Source of the DNA: Phycisphaerae bacterium
GTDB taxonomy: Bacteria; Planctomycetota; Phycisphaerae; Phycisphaerales; SM1A02
Reading direction: 5' to 3'
Length of the DNA: 63,613 nucleotides
NCBI GenBank assembly: GCA_016795035.1
Contig: JAEUIT010000099.1
Span: 1-63,613, forward strand
The notes below the pieces were generated by a model. That model saw only the letters and a program-made list of their open reading frames with translations, was not told where the DNA came from and did no database searches. Position 1 is the first letter of the stretch. Each line of letters opens with the position of its first letter. The translations under genes were made by a program, and so were the position numbers. Shown here one piece after another: positions 9,463 to 19,108 of the stretch.

Positions 9463-9677
9463 GTCTTGTTCTCCTCGGAAAGGGGTTCCCCTGTCGGTGC
9501 GCACCGGCGCTCGGCGCCGATCACGCACTCCGCTCTGACTACGGCACATCTCTCTCACGCCCTTTGAAGTTTCCTCGCAAAGAACTGGTGTCCCAACGCG
9601 GGCGCACAGGCCCGCAGCCAATTGGAAAACGCATCCCGCTCAGGAAGCGCAGAGGGCCTCCTCGGTACGATCCGGTC
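9463..9677. promoter_or_regulatory. Divergent intergenic region
   Basis: These 215 bases separate the divergent Cys-rich protein gene and HMA-domain gene, so promoters for both must lie here. The ribosome-binding AGGAG of the minus-strand gene is at 9471-9475. I do not see confident -35/-10 boxes, operators or repeats. Confidence 0.35.
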
Positions 9678-10001
9678 ATGACTCGCACCCGCACGCTCTC
9701 CGTCGCCGCCGCGCTTCTCACGATGCTCGGCGCCGCCCCGTTCGCCTCCGCCAGCGCCGCCTCCGGCGTTCCGATCGTCGCCCTCGCCAACGTGACCATG
9801 ACCTACGAGGTCGACGGCATGAAGTGCGACGGCTGCTCGAGCGCGATCATCGCGAAGGTGAAGAAGGTCGACGGCGTCGTCGACTGCACGGTCGACCGCA
9901 CGACGAAGATCGCCACGATCACCGCGAAGGACGACTCGTCGCGCGCGAAGATCGAAGAGGCGATCACGAAGCTCGGCTACAAGATCACGAAGAAGAGCTG
10001 A
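9678..10001 (+). CDS. Exported heavy-metal-associated (HMA) domain protein
   Basis: A 107-residue protein with an N-terminal signal peptide (about residues 1-24) followed by one HMA domain. The metal site is GMKCDGCSS, the CxxC that binds Cu(I) or similar soft metals in MerP, CopZ and Atx1. The fold (beta-alpha-beta-beta-alpha-beta) fits the remaining length and ends in ITKKS. Export suggests a periplasmic scavenger or chaperone like MerP. No metal transporter is adjacent, so the metal cannot be inferred. The frame extends upstream to 9564 but that part lacks signal-peptide character, so the ATG at 9678 is preferred. Confidence 0.85.
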   Translation: MTRTRTLSVAAALLTMLGAAPFASASAASGVPIVALANVTMTYEVDGMKCDGCSSAIIAKVKKVDGVVDCTVDRTTKIATITAKDDSSRAKIEEAITKLGYKITKKS

Positions 10002-10005
10002 AGAA

Positions 10006-10263
10006 GAAAATGGAGAGAGGAAATTGGAGAGGCCTGAGCGCGCGGATGCGGCGCCTTGGAGTCCAGTTGCGGTGCGCGCGGTCGACAGGAAAATGGAGAG
10101 AGGAAATTGGAGAGGGTTGAGCGCGCGGACGCGGCCTTTCTCATCTCGGCTCGCGCAGCGAGCCCGCTCTCCATTGTCTCGCTCGCGCAGCGAGCGACGC
10201 GCTCTCTCCAATTTCGGCTCGCGCAGCGAGCCCCTCTCCATTATCTCGCTCGCGAAGCGAGCG
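10006..10263. repeat. Cluster of direct and inverted repeats with four small hairpins
   Basis: Two direct copies of a 47-bp unit (10006-10052 and 10089-10135), rich in GGAGAG, are followed by four short GC-rich hairpins at 10148-10164, 10179-10197, 10216-10232 and 10246-10263. The hairpins share the core CTCGCGCAGCGAG (GAAG in the last). The spacers between them contain CTCTCCATT or CTCTCCAATTT, the reverse complement of the direct units, so the whole block can fold into a large inverted structure. The last hairpin lies inside the 3' end of the neighbouring minus-strand gene and supplies its stop codon. Confidence 0.85.
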
Positions 10264-11296
10264 CTCCTTTCACCTTCGTCTCCGCCTCGTCGAGCGACCC
10301 CTTGATTCGCGCACCTGCCGCGTGCACGTGACCGCCGCCGCCGAAGCGGGCGGCGACATCGTTCACGTCAACGAAGCGCCCGTCGTCGTCCTTCGGCTTC
10401 GAGCGGAAACTCACCTTCACGAGGCCGGGCTCCGACTCGAGCAACAGGACGCTCGCGCGCACACGGCCGATCACCATCGGCAGATTGACGACGCCGGAGG
10501 TCTCTTCGAGCGTCGCGCCGGTCGCCGCGAAGTCGCTCGCGGCAAGGCGCATGATTGCGGCCACGCCGCGCGGGCCACTCGGCCCGAGGTCGATGAACTG
10601 CACGCTCGCCAGCGCCCTCGCCTCGATGCGGAGGCGCGACTCGCGATGACTCTGTTCGATGCGCTCGAGGAGATAGTCCTTGTCGACGCCCGCCCCCAAG
10701 AGCCGGGCCGCCAAGGCGAACTCCGGCGCGCGGGCATTCTGGAAGCGGAACCAGCCGGTGTCGGTCGCAAGGCCGAGGTACAGCGCTTCGGCGACGCTGC
10801 CGCGGCCGCGCGCGTCGCCGCCGGTCGTGAGCGGCACGCCGAGCGCGTCGATCACGTGGGCGAGAAGCGCCGTGCACGAGCCGCACGAGACGTCGACGAT
10901 GCGCCGCGCCGCGACCTCGTCGCCGCGGGCGTGATGGTCGATCCCGATCGCGATCGGCACGCGCGGCCGAAGCCACGGGGCGAGCGTCTCGAGCTGCGTC
11001 CACGCGCCGGTGTCGACGATGACGACGAGGTCGTAGTCGTCGCCCGGGAAGGTCGGCGCCTTCGGATCGACCCACGTGATCGGCGTCGAGCCCGCGAGCG
11101 ACATGAGGCTCTGCTCGAACGGCCCGACGATCCACCCGTCCGCCGCGATGCCTAACACCGCGCACGCACGGACGATCGCAAGGACCGAGCCGAGCGCGTC
11201 GCCGTCGGGCTTCGCGTGCGTCGTCACGAGAATGCGACGCGCGCCGCGAATGGCCGCAGCGATGTCGGGGATTGTCGACGTGGAGGTGTAGGGCAT
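10241..11296 (-). CDS. DHH/DHHA1 phosphoesterase, NrnA-like
   Basis: A 351-residue DHH-superfamily protein. The N-terminal DHH domain has THAKPDGDALGS near the start, a VDTG motif and the DHH signature (GIDHHARGD). The C-terminal DHHA1 domain has the substrate-binding FGGGGHVHAAGA. Proteins of this layout (NrnA) degrade short oligoribonucleotides (nanoRNA), and some also act on 3'-phosphoadenosine 5'-phosphate. The ATG at 11296 is chosen because the DHH domain begins soon after; an in-frame start upstream falls inside repeat sequence. The last codons (LASRAR) and TAA are encoded by a repeat hairpin at 10241-10263, so the original C-terminus may have been changed. Confidence 0.87.
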   Translation of the reverse strand: MPYTSTSTIPDIAAAIRGARRILVTTHAKPDGDALGSVLAIVRACAVLGIAADGWIVGPFEQSLMSLAGSTPITWVDPKAPTFPGDDYDLVVIVDTGAWTQLETLAPWLRPRVPIAIGIDHHARGDEVAARRIVDVSCGSCTALLAHVIDALGVPLTTGGDARGRGSVAEALYLGLATDTGWFRFQNARAPEFALAARLLGAGVDKDYLLERIEQSHRESRLRIEARALASVQFIDLGPSGPRGVAAIMRLAASDFAATGATLEETSGVVNLPMVIGRVRASVLLLESEPGLVKVSFRSKPKDDDGRFVDVNDVAARFGGGGHVHAAGARIKGSLDEAETKVKGALASRAR

Positions 11297-11302
11297 TGGA
11301 GG

Positions 11303-12115
<813 letters not shown>

Positions 12116-13060
12116 TCAATCCTGACTCCTCGCGGCCACCGGCCGCGCCGCCGCCACGTCCCGCCCAATCTGCTCCACCAATGCCTGCAACGACGAGAAC
12201 GCGTACTGCCCTCGGATCCAGCGCTCGAAGGTCACGCGCATCGGCGTGCCGTAGCGATCCATCGGCAACGTGACGTCGATCGCGTGCGCTTCGCAAGTGC
12301 GGCGCGATTCGCCGAACGAGGGCTTCGTGCCGACCGAGATCGCGGCGCGGAGCGGCGTTCCGCCGTCGATCGTTTCTTCGAGCGTGACCCAACCGGCGTA
12401 GACGCCGTCTGAGGGAAGAAGGAGCGCCGAGCCGTCGGCGCGCGGCGCGCCGACCGAGTGGTCGAGGTTGAGGGTCGGCACGCCGATCGTGCGGCCGCGT
12501 TGGTCGCCGCGCTCGGTCACGCCCACGAGGGAGTACCGCCGGCCGAGGATCCGCGCGGCGTCGGCCACGCGACCTTGCGCGATGAGCCATCGCACCATCG
12601 AACTACTCGCGCGCACCAGCGTCTGGTCGGCGAGTTCGACGTCAACCGCGTCGACGACCGCCGTCTCGAATCCGAGGGTCGCGCCGAGAGCGGCCAGCGT
12701 CGTCACGTCCCCTGCCCGTCCCTTGCCGAAGCGGAAGTCGTCGCCTTCGACGATCGCATCGAACGGCACGCGGGTGCGCAACTCGCGCACGAACTCCTCG
12801 GGGCCCAGCCGGAGAAGGTCCGGGGTCGGATCGAGGACGAGCGTCTCGTCGGCGCCAGCCTCCGCGAGGAGACGGCGCTTGTCGTCGAGCGTCGTGAGTT
12901 GCGGCGGGATCGCCCCGGCCCGCAGGCGGGCAACGGGGTGCGGGTCGAAGGTCACCGCGACCACGCGTCCGCCGGTGCCGGCTCGCCGCCGGGCTTCGGC
13001 GATGAGGGCCTGATGTCCGCGATGGACGCCGTCGAAATTCCCGATGGTGATCGCGAGCAC
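12116..13060 (-). CDS. ribF: Bifunctional riboflavin kinase / FAD synthetase
   Basis: A 314-residue RibF. The N-terminal FMN adenylyltransferase domain starts at once with ITIGNFDGVHRGHQ (the nucleotide-binding H-x-G-H equivalent) and includes TFDPHPVARL and EGDDFRFGKGRAGD. The C-terminal flavokinase domain contains GRTIGVPTLNL and SVGTKPSF. It makes FMN from riboflavin and then FAD. The start is taken as GTG at 13060 because the conserved fold begins four residues later and no upstream ATG fits. The last nine residues, RPVAARSQD, and the TGA lie in a repeat module also found at the end of the aldehyde dehydrogenase gene at 50106. The gene diverges from the glutamate dehydrogenase gene across 147 bp. 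Confidence 0.93.
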   Translation of the reverse strand: MLAITIGNFDGVHRGHQALIAEARRRAGTGGRVVAVTFDPHPVARLRAGAIPPQLTTLDDKRRLLAEAGADETLVLDPTPDLLRLGPEEFVRELRTRVPFDAIVEGDDFRFGKGRAGDVTTLAALGATLGFETAVVDAVDVELADQTLVRASSSMVRWLIAQGRVADAARILGRRYSLVGVTERGDQRGRTIGVPTLNLDHSVGAPRADGSALLLPSDGVYAGWVTLEETIDGGTPLRAAISVGTKPSFGESRRTCEAHAIDVTLPMDRYGTPMRVTFERWIRGQYAFSSLQALVEQIGRDVAAARPVAARSQD

Positions 13061-13207
13061 GGGGCAAGCAGTTCCATTTGGCCAAAGACGCGTCCGTTGG
13101 CGCGTCCGTCGGGGGGTCGCGGACGCCTCGTCCGACAGGCCTGCCGCAGCCGCCTCCAAGGGCCTTTCCGCTTGCGGCTTCTGCCCCTCGACGGGTATGT
13201 ATACGGG

Positions 13208-16147
13208 ATGCGCGCTACACCCGACAAGGCTCCGCCGGCCCAGAACGCCGACGCGATCGTGGATGACCTCGCCCGCTCCTTCCGAGCGACCGCGGAGTCG
13301 ATCGTCCCCTGGTTCCTCAGCCAGATGCCGACGATGTACTTCCAGGACACCGACCGCGCGAGCCAGATGAGCCATCTCCGCGCGATCATCGCCGCGAAGG
13401 CGAGCGGTCGTCCGCTCGAGATGACCTTGCGCAGCGAGGACAACCGCCAGTGGACGCTCATGCGTCCCGGCAATCGCCCGGGCGTCCTCGCCGAGCTCGT
13501 CGCGAGCCTTCCGATGGACCTGTCGCTGCGCGCCGCGAAGATCCACTCGTCGAAGGACGGCCAGCTCGTCGTCGACACCTTCGAGTTCGGCGAGCAGCAG
13601 CCCTACGACGGCAAAGACCCGCGGCAATCCGAGAAACTCAAACAGACCATCCAGTACGCGCAGGCCAACGCCGCCGACTGGACCGCCGAGGAGATCTCGG
13701 CCTACTTCGCGAGCTGCACGGCGGACTACGTCCTGACCCTCACGCCGCTTCGCATCTGCAAGCACAACGCCCTCTTCCGCCGCGTCTCGGGCACCGACGG
13801 CACCTTCGTCGAGATCGAGCCAGAGAGCGATCCGCACGTCTGCCGCATCACGATCGCCTTCGCGAACGCCCGCACGCGCACGATGCTCGAGCGGACCGCG
13901 CGCCTCCTCGCGCACCACAAGATCTCGATCGACCGCGCGTATCTCGACCTCGTGAAGGACCCGCCGCACGGCGTCGTCACGTTCATCGCGATCGTCGCGC
14001 ACACCGAAGACGGCAAGGCGATCGATCCGAAGAGCGACCTCTGGAAGAAGCTCTCGCGCGAGCTCGCCCGCGTGAAGTGGATCGACGAGACCGTGCAGGA
14101 GATGACGCAGCGTCATCCGCACCTCGACCTCGCCCGCGCCGAGGCGCTTCTCGGCCTCTGCCACCTCATCCACCAGACGCTCAGCCCGACGAATCCGTTC
14201 GCGTACACGCGCGACCGCATCCTTGCGGCGGCCGAAGAGCACATCGGCATCGCGACGTCGATCGTCGATCTCCTCGTTGCACGCTTCGATCCGAGCGGCC
14301 CGCTCGACGACACTACGTTCGTCGCCCGCGCGCATCACCTCCACGCCGACATCGACTCGAAGGTGAGCGAGCCCGGCCGCACCGTGCTGCACGCGCTTCT
14401 GCACGCGGTCGAGCACACGCTCCGCACCAACTACTTCCTGCCGAACCGCTGCGGCTTCGCGCTCCGGCTCGATCCCAAGTTCCTCAAGAATCCGCAGCGG
14501 CCGGAGACGCCGTACGGCACGTTCTTCGTGCACGGCCGCGGCTTCGACGGCTTCCACAACCGCTTCACCGACATCGCCCGCGGCGGTCTCCGCGTCATCC
14601 GCCCGACGACCGCGGCGCAGTGGACGCGCGAGGCCGATCGCCTCTTCGACGAGGTCTACGGCCTCTCGTGGGCGCAGCAGCTCAAGAATAAGGACATCCC
14701 CGAGGGCGGCGCGAAGTGCGCGATCCTCGTGCGCCCGGGCGACGACATCAATCGCTGCGTGAAGGCGTTCGTCGACTCGATCCTCGACCTCATCACGCCC
14801 GAGGAGTCGACGCGCAAGCTCATCGTCGACCGCTTCGGCAAGCCCGAGTTCATCTACCTCGGGCCGGACGAGAACATCACCCCCGACCACATCGAGTGGA
14901 TCGTGGCCCGCGCGCGGCGCCGGCAGTACGGCATGCCGACGGCGTTCATGTCGTCGAAGCCCGGCGCCGGCATCAACCACAAGGTCTACGGCGTGACGAG
15001 CGAAGGCGTGAACGTCTTCCTCGAGGTCGCGCTCCTCGCCCGCGGCATCGATCCGCGCAAGCAGTCGTTCACGGTCAAGATCACCGGCGGCCCGGACGGC
15101 GACGTCGCGGGCAACATGATGAAGATCCTGAACCGCGACTACGGCAAGAACGCGAAGATCGTGGGCGTCGCCGACGGCTCAGGCTGCGGCGAGGATCCCG
15201 AGGGCCTCGATCACGCGGAGTTGCTCCGCCTCTTCAACGCGGCGCTTCCGATCGCGTCGTTCGACCGGAAGAAGCTCTCGTCGAAGGGCCGCATCGTCTC
15301 GATCGACGAGCCCGACGGCGCGAAGCTTCGCAACACGCTGCACAACCGCATCGTGTCCGACGCATTCGTCCCGGGCGGCGGCCGCCCCGCGACGATCAAC
15401 GAGCACAACTGGCGCGACTATCTCACCGCGGACGGAACGCCGTCGAGCCCGATCATCGTCGAAGGCGCGAACCTCTTCCTCACGCCGGCGGCGCGCAACG
15501 AACTCTGCAAGGTCGGCTGCCTCATCATCAAGGACTCGTCCGCGAATAAGTGCGGCGTCATCTGCTCGAGCTTCGAGATCGACGCGTGCATGGTCCTCTC
15601 CGACGACGAGTTCCTGAAGATCAAGGATTCGTACGTGAAGGACGTGCTCGATCGCCTGCGCTCGCTCGCACGGCAGGAGGCGATGCTCCTCATGGCCGAG
15701 GGCCGTCGCCACTCGCACATCCCGCTGCCGGAGATCTCGACGCAGCTCTCGAAGGTGATGAACGGAGCTGCAACGGCGATCGCCGACGCGCTGCCGAAGT
15801 GGCCCAAGGAAGGTCAGGAAGCCGCGAGGACGCTCGTCTTCGAGCACCTTCCGAAGACGCTCATCGATTACGCCGGCGAACGCGTGTGGAAGTCGATCCC
15901 CGAGGCGTACCTCACGTGGCTCAAGGCGAAGCGCCTCGCCGCGAACATCGTCTATCGCGAGGGCGTCGACTTCTTCGCGTCGATGGACCACGCCGCGATC
16001 GGCGACCTCGCGCGGCGCTACCTCGAGAAGGACCTCGAGAACCGCAAGCTGATCGCCGACGTGCAGAAGAGCTCGCTCCCGAACAAGGATCGCGTGGTCA
16101 CGTTGCTCGAACGCGCCGGCACGCGCGGCGGTCTCAGCGATTTCTAA
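13208..16147 (+). CDS. Large NAD-type glutamate dehydrogenase
   Basis: A 979-residue protein of the large glutamate dehydrogenase class (about 110 kDa subunits), which converts glutamate to 2-oxoglutarate and ammonia, normally with NAD. The N-terminal third holds ACT-like regulatory segments (RPGNRPGVLAELVASLPMDL near residue 90; ARTRTMLERTARLLAHHKIS near 225). The catalytic core follows: RGGLRVIRP near 458, the lysine region LKNKDIPEGGAKCAIL near 492 and GPDENITPDHIEWI near 551. The Rossmann domain and a helical C-terminal tail complete it. The ATG at 13208 is chosen because the upstream frame is antisense to ribF. No Shine-Dalgarno sequence is evident. Four tandem hairpins follow the stop. 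Confidence 0.9.
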   Translation: MRATPDKAPPAQNADAIVDDLARSFRATAESIVPWFLSQMPTMYFQDTDRASQMSHLRAIIAAKASGRPLEMTLRSEDNRQWTLMRPGNRPGVLAELVASLPMDLSLRAAKIHSSKDGQLVVDTFEFGEQQPYDGKDPRQSEKLKQTIQYAQANAADWTAEEISAYFASCTADYVLTLTPLRICKHNALFRRVSGTDGTFVEIEPESDPHVCRITIAFANARTRTMLERTARLLAHHKISIDRAYLDLVKDPPHGVVTFIAIVAHTEDGKAIDPKSDLWKKLSRELARVKWIDETVQEMTQRHPHLDLARAEALLGLCHLIHQTLSPTNPFAYTRDRILAAAEEHIGIATSIVDLLVARFDPSGPLDDTTFVARAHHLHADIDSKVSEPGRTVLHALLHAVEHTLRTNYFLPNRCGFALRLDPKFLKNPQRPETPYGTFFVHGRGFDGFHNRFTDIARGGLRVIRPTTAAQWTREADRLFDEVYGLSWAQQLKNKDIPEGGAKCAILVRPGDDINRCVKAFVDSILDLITPEESTRKLIVDRFGKPEFIYLGPDENITPDHIEWIVARARRRQYGMPTAFMSSKPGAGINHKVYGVTSEGVNVFLEVALLARGIDPRKQSFTVKITGGPDGDVAGNMMKILNRDYGKNAKIVGVADGSGCGEDPEGLDHAELLRLFNAALPIASFDRKKLSSKGRIVSIDEPDGAKLRNTLHNRIVSDAFVPGGGRPATINEHNWRDYLTADGTPSSPIIVEGANLFLTPAARNELCKVGCLIIKDSSANKCGVICSSFEIDACMVLSDDEFLKIKDSYVKDVLDRLRSLARQEAMLLMAEGRRHSHIPLPEISTQLSKVMNGAATAIADALPKWPKEGQEAARTLVFEHLPKTLIDYAGERVWKSIPEAYLTWLKAKRLAANIVYREGVDFFASMDHAAIGDLARRYLEKDLENRKLIADVQKSSLPNKDRVVTLLERAGTRGGLSDF

Positions 16148-16187
16148 GACGCTTCGTCCGACGAATCACCGACGAATGCTCCCTGAC

Positions 16188-16330
16188 GCCGGACCGCATG
16201 CGGTCCGGCGTCCTCTTTTCCATTTTGGGCCGGACCGCGTGCGGTCCGGCGTCCTCGTTTCCATCTGGGCCGGACTGCATGCGGTCCGGCGTCCTCGTTT
16301 CCATCTGGGCCGGGCTGCATGCAGTCCGGC
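16188..16330 (+). repeat. Four tandem 22-nt hairpins, 40-41 bp period
   Basis: Palindromes lie at 16188-16209, 16229-16250, 16269-16290 and 16309-16330. The first is a perfect 22-bp palindrome (arms GCCGGACCGCA and TGCGGTCCGGC). The others differ by one substitution each per arm, and every change turns a Watson-Crick pair into a G-U pair, or restores A-U, when the plus strand is transcribed; the minus-strand RNA would have C-A mismatches instead. The spacers are near-identical (GTCCTCGTTTCCATCTGG). The array starts 40 nt after the glutamate dehydrogenase stop, so it is probably part of its mRNA 3' end. Confidence 0.9.
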
Positions 16331-16375
16331 GTCGTTGCCTGTATCAGGAGCGTCGCGCGCGGCACTGGTCGCATC

Positions 16376-17815
16376 ATGCGAAACACTCCTCTTTCCGGTG
16401 CGGGGCTTCTCTCCGTTGCCGCGCTTCTCTCAGCCGCTCCCGCCCTTGCCGCCGGCTCGTGGGAGTTCACCACGTCGCTGCCGGTCGGAAAGACCAGCTC
16501 GTTCGCCGTCGTCTGGAATGGCGACGTCTACGTCGTCGGCGGTGCGCCATGGCGGAACGGCAACGACAAGGACGGATCGGTGTTCCGCCTCGCGGACGGC
16601 GTCTGGAGCGAGGCCGCGCCGTTGACGGGCATGGGCCCGATCATCAACCAGGTCGGCGGCGTCGACAGCCTCAATCGGATCATCGTCTTCGCGGGCCACG
16701 ACTCGACGAACGGCGACCTCGGCTCGGCCCGCGCGTACACGCCGGTCGACGGCACGACCGAGGAGCTGACCGACGCGATCAACTACGCGTTTGACAACGT
16801 GGCGACCGCGGTCGACGGCCAGCATCGCATCTACCGGATGGGCGGCGGGCCGGGCGCGTCCGGATTCAACTACGGCGGCGTCGCGCGATACGACGGCGCA
16901 GCCGACTCATGGCAGGCGCTCGCGTATCTCCCCTACACGCGAGCCTCGGTCGCGACCGCCTACGACGGCCAAGGTCGGATCTGGGGCTTCGGCGGCTACA
17001 CGAGCTTCGGTCTGCCGCGCCTCTACGACACGATCCGCTACGACATCGCGACGGACACGTGGACGACGCTCGGCGGGAGCTACTTGCCGGTGCAGACGAG
17101 TAACGCGAAAGCCGTGACCGGCGCCGACGGCCGCGTCTACGTGATCGGCGGACTCATCGGCACGACGACGGCGGGCACGTCGACCGCGAACGTGTGGATC
17201 TTGGAGAACACCGCGAATCCCGGGCCACTCGTCGCGGGCCTCCCGCTCAACGTTGCACGCCATGACTTCGCGGCCGTCCTCGCCCCGGACAAGTTCATCT
17301 ACGTCATCGGCGGCAACTCCACGTTCGGCGACGTCTCGACGAGCGTCGAACGCATCTACACGGGCGAGTGCCCGTGGATCCAATCGCAGTCGGGCAACGC
17401 GACGGTCGATCCCGGCGCGACGCTGACCCTGACGGTCGACGCCGCCGGCGACGCGCCGCTCACCTACCAATGGTCGCGCGACGGCGTGGACCTCGCGAAC
17501 GGCCCGACGGGCACGGGCAGCGTCGTCGCGGGCGCGACGTCGACCACGCTCACGATCACGAACGTCTCGGCGGCCGACCAAGGCACTTATCTCGTCTCGG
17601 TGACGAATCCGTGCACGACCGCGCCGGGCGAAGAGATCACGGTGACCGTCGGCGGCTCGCTCCCCGGCGACTACAACCACGACGGCCACGTCGACGGCGC
17701 CGACCTCGGCCAGCTGCTCGGCGCGTGGGGCACGTCGAACGCCGCGATCGATCTCACCGGCGACGGCGTGGTCAACGGTGCCGACCTTGGCGCACTCCTT
17801 GGCTACTGGGGCTAA
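16376..17815 (+). CDS. Secreted Kelch-repeat protein with Ig-like domain and dockerin-like tail
   Basis: A 479-residue exported protein. Residues 1-24 form a signal peptide (AALLSAAPALAA). Residues about 25-330 contain Kelch-type beta-propeller blades, seen as recurring diglycine plus Y/W elements (VYVVGGAPW, IYRMGGG, IWGFGGY, VYVIGGL, YVIGGNS). Residues about 332-425 form an Ig-like domain (LTYQWSRDGVDL, then DQGTYLVSVTN). The C-terminus from about 430 has two dockerin-like loops (GDYNHDGHVDGADLGQLLGA and DLTGDGVVNGADLGALLG). The build suggests a surface or matrix protein that binds partners rather than an enzyme. The frame extends upstream into the hairpin array, but the ATG at 16376 starts the signal peptide. 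Confidence 0.87.
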   Translation: MRNTPLSGAGLLSVAALLSAAPALAAGSWEFTTSLPVGKTSSFAVVWNGDVYVVGGAPWRNGNDKDGSVFRLADGVWSEAAPLTGMGPIINQVGGVDSLNRIIVFAGHDSTNGDLGSARAYTPVDGTTEELTDAINYAFDNVATAVDGQHRIYRMGGGPGASGFNYGGVARYDGAADSWQALAYLPYTRASVATAYDGQGRIWGFGGYTSFGLPRLYDTIRYDIATDTWTTLGGSYLPVQTSNAKAVTGADGRVYVIGGLIGTTTAGTSTANVWILENTANPGPLVAGLPLNVARHDFAAVLAPDKFIYVIGGNSTFGDVSTSVERIYTGECPWIQSQSGNATVDPGATLTLTVDAAGDAPLTYQWSRDGVDLANGPTGTGSVVAGATSTTLTITNVSAADQGTYLVSVTNPCTTAPGEEITVTVGGSLPGDYNHDGHVDGADLGQLLGAWGTSNAAIDLTGDGVVNGADLGALLGYWG

Positions 17816-17899
17816 CGGCTTCGGGGGCTCAGGCGCGCCGACGCGAATCTTCGGGACATTCTCAAGCCGACCGTTCGTCCGCCGCCGACGTAGGACGTT

Positions 17900-19084
17900 G
17901 TGACGTGGACCACGATCGACGACGGAGACCTGACCTACGTCGTCCTTGACGACGGAAGCCGATGCGAGCCGCTCGCATGGCGCGACCTCTTGGCGACCGC
18001 CGCGCGGCGGCACGGGCCGAACGCGGCGATCGTGGCGAAGCGGGTCGCCGAGAACGGCACGATCGTCGCGATGGGCGAGCGGTGCGTGCATCCGAAGGGA
18101 TTGCATTCGGTCGGCCATGGCCTGCCGCAGGCCGCCCACCGATTCCCCGAGGAGGTCGACGGCGCGATGGGCGGCGTCGCTGTCTTTCCCACCGACCTGG
18201 TGCGCGGCCTCGCGCCGCCGCAGGGAGCGTTCGGCCTCCTGCACTGGTGCCTCGAGGCGCGCCTGCGCGGCGGCCGCGTGATCGCCGTGCCGGAGGTCCG
18301 CACCGTCGCCACGCGCCCGCTCGCGCCGATCGCAGGCGACGACCTCGTCCGCTTCGTCCGACGCTTCGGCTTCCACCCCTTCGCTCCCGACATCGACGCG
18401 ATCGCCGCGCGACCCGAACTCGCCGCGCTCCGCTGGAACGTGCGCTTCTTCGGCACGCAGGAGCCGTTCGAGAAGTACGCCGACCGCGGCGCCTTCCACT
18501 GGACGGCGTACGCGGAGCATCAGGCGTTCCGCGCCCGCGCCGATCACCTCGTGCGCCTCGCCGCCGACGCGCTGGCTGCAACGACGAGCGGACTCGGCGT
18601 TGCCGGTGACGTGCTCGACATCGGCTGCGGCGACGGCCTTTACGCGCAACTCCTCGCCGATCGCGGCTTTGCCGTCCTCGGCGTCGACGACGACGAGCAC
18701 GCGATACGCCACGCCAGGGAATTGGCGGCCACGCGACCGCACCCCGCGCACTTCGAGCGCGGCAGCGCGTATCGCCTTCCCTGCGACGATCGGCAGTCGC
18801 GCGGCGCGATCCTCCTCGACGTCCTCGAGCATCTCCACAACCCGTCGCGGGCGCTCGCCGAGATCGGCCGCGTCCTTTCCCCAGGGGCGCCTCTCGTCGT
18901 TGCAACGCCCGAAGCGCAGTTCGGGCACTCGAGCGATCCGATCTATCACGCGGACGAGTTCACGATGGACGAGCTGCAGCGCCTCGTGACGAGTGCCGGT
19001 CCGTTCGCGGTCGAGAGCGCCGGCCGCATCGGGGGACCGTACCGCGACCTCGTCGTCACGCTACGGCGTTTACCCCACAAGTGA
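17900..19084 (+). CDS. SAM-dependent methyltransferase with extra N-terminal domain
   Basis: A 394-residue protein. The C-terminal half is a class I methyltransferase: SAM-binding motif I DVLDIGCGDGLYAQLL near 236, an acidic loop (VLGVDDDEHA) after beta-2 and the LLDVLEHLHNPSRAL post-motif typical of methyltransferase 11/23 families. The first 200 residues are not a methyltransferase; they resemble the end of a nucleotide-sugar or glycosyltransferase-type domain only loosely, and I do not assign them. The start is GTG at 17900. The substrate is unknown; O-methylation of a glycan or lipid would fit similar architectures, but this is inference. It lies 24 bp before the porin gene in the same direction. 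Confidence 0.75.
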   Translation: MTWTTIDDGDLTYVVLDDGSRCEPLAWRDLLATAARRHGPNAAIVAKRVAENGTIVAMGERCVHPKGLHSVGHGLPQAAHRFPEEVDGAMGGVAVFPTDLVRGLAPPQGAFGLLHWCLEARLRGGRVIAVPEVRTVATRPLAPIAGDDLVRFVRRFGFHPFAPDIDAIAARPELAALRWNVRFFGTQEPFEKYADRGAFHWTAYAEHQAFRARADHLVRLAADALAATTSGLGVAGDVLDIGCGDGLYAQLLADRGFAVLGVDDDEHAIRHARELAATRPHPAHFERGSAYRLPCDDRQSRGAILLDVLEHLHNPSRALAEIGRVLSPGAPLVVATPEAQFGHSSDPIYHADEFTMDELQRLVTSAGPFAVESAGRIGGPYRDLVVTLRRLPHK

Positions 19085-19108
19085 GCGGCGGCGCGGTAGT
19101 CTCCGCGC

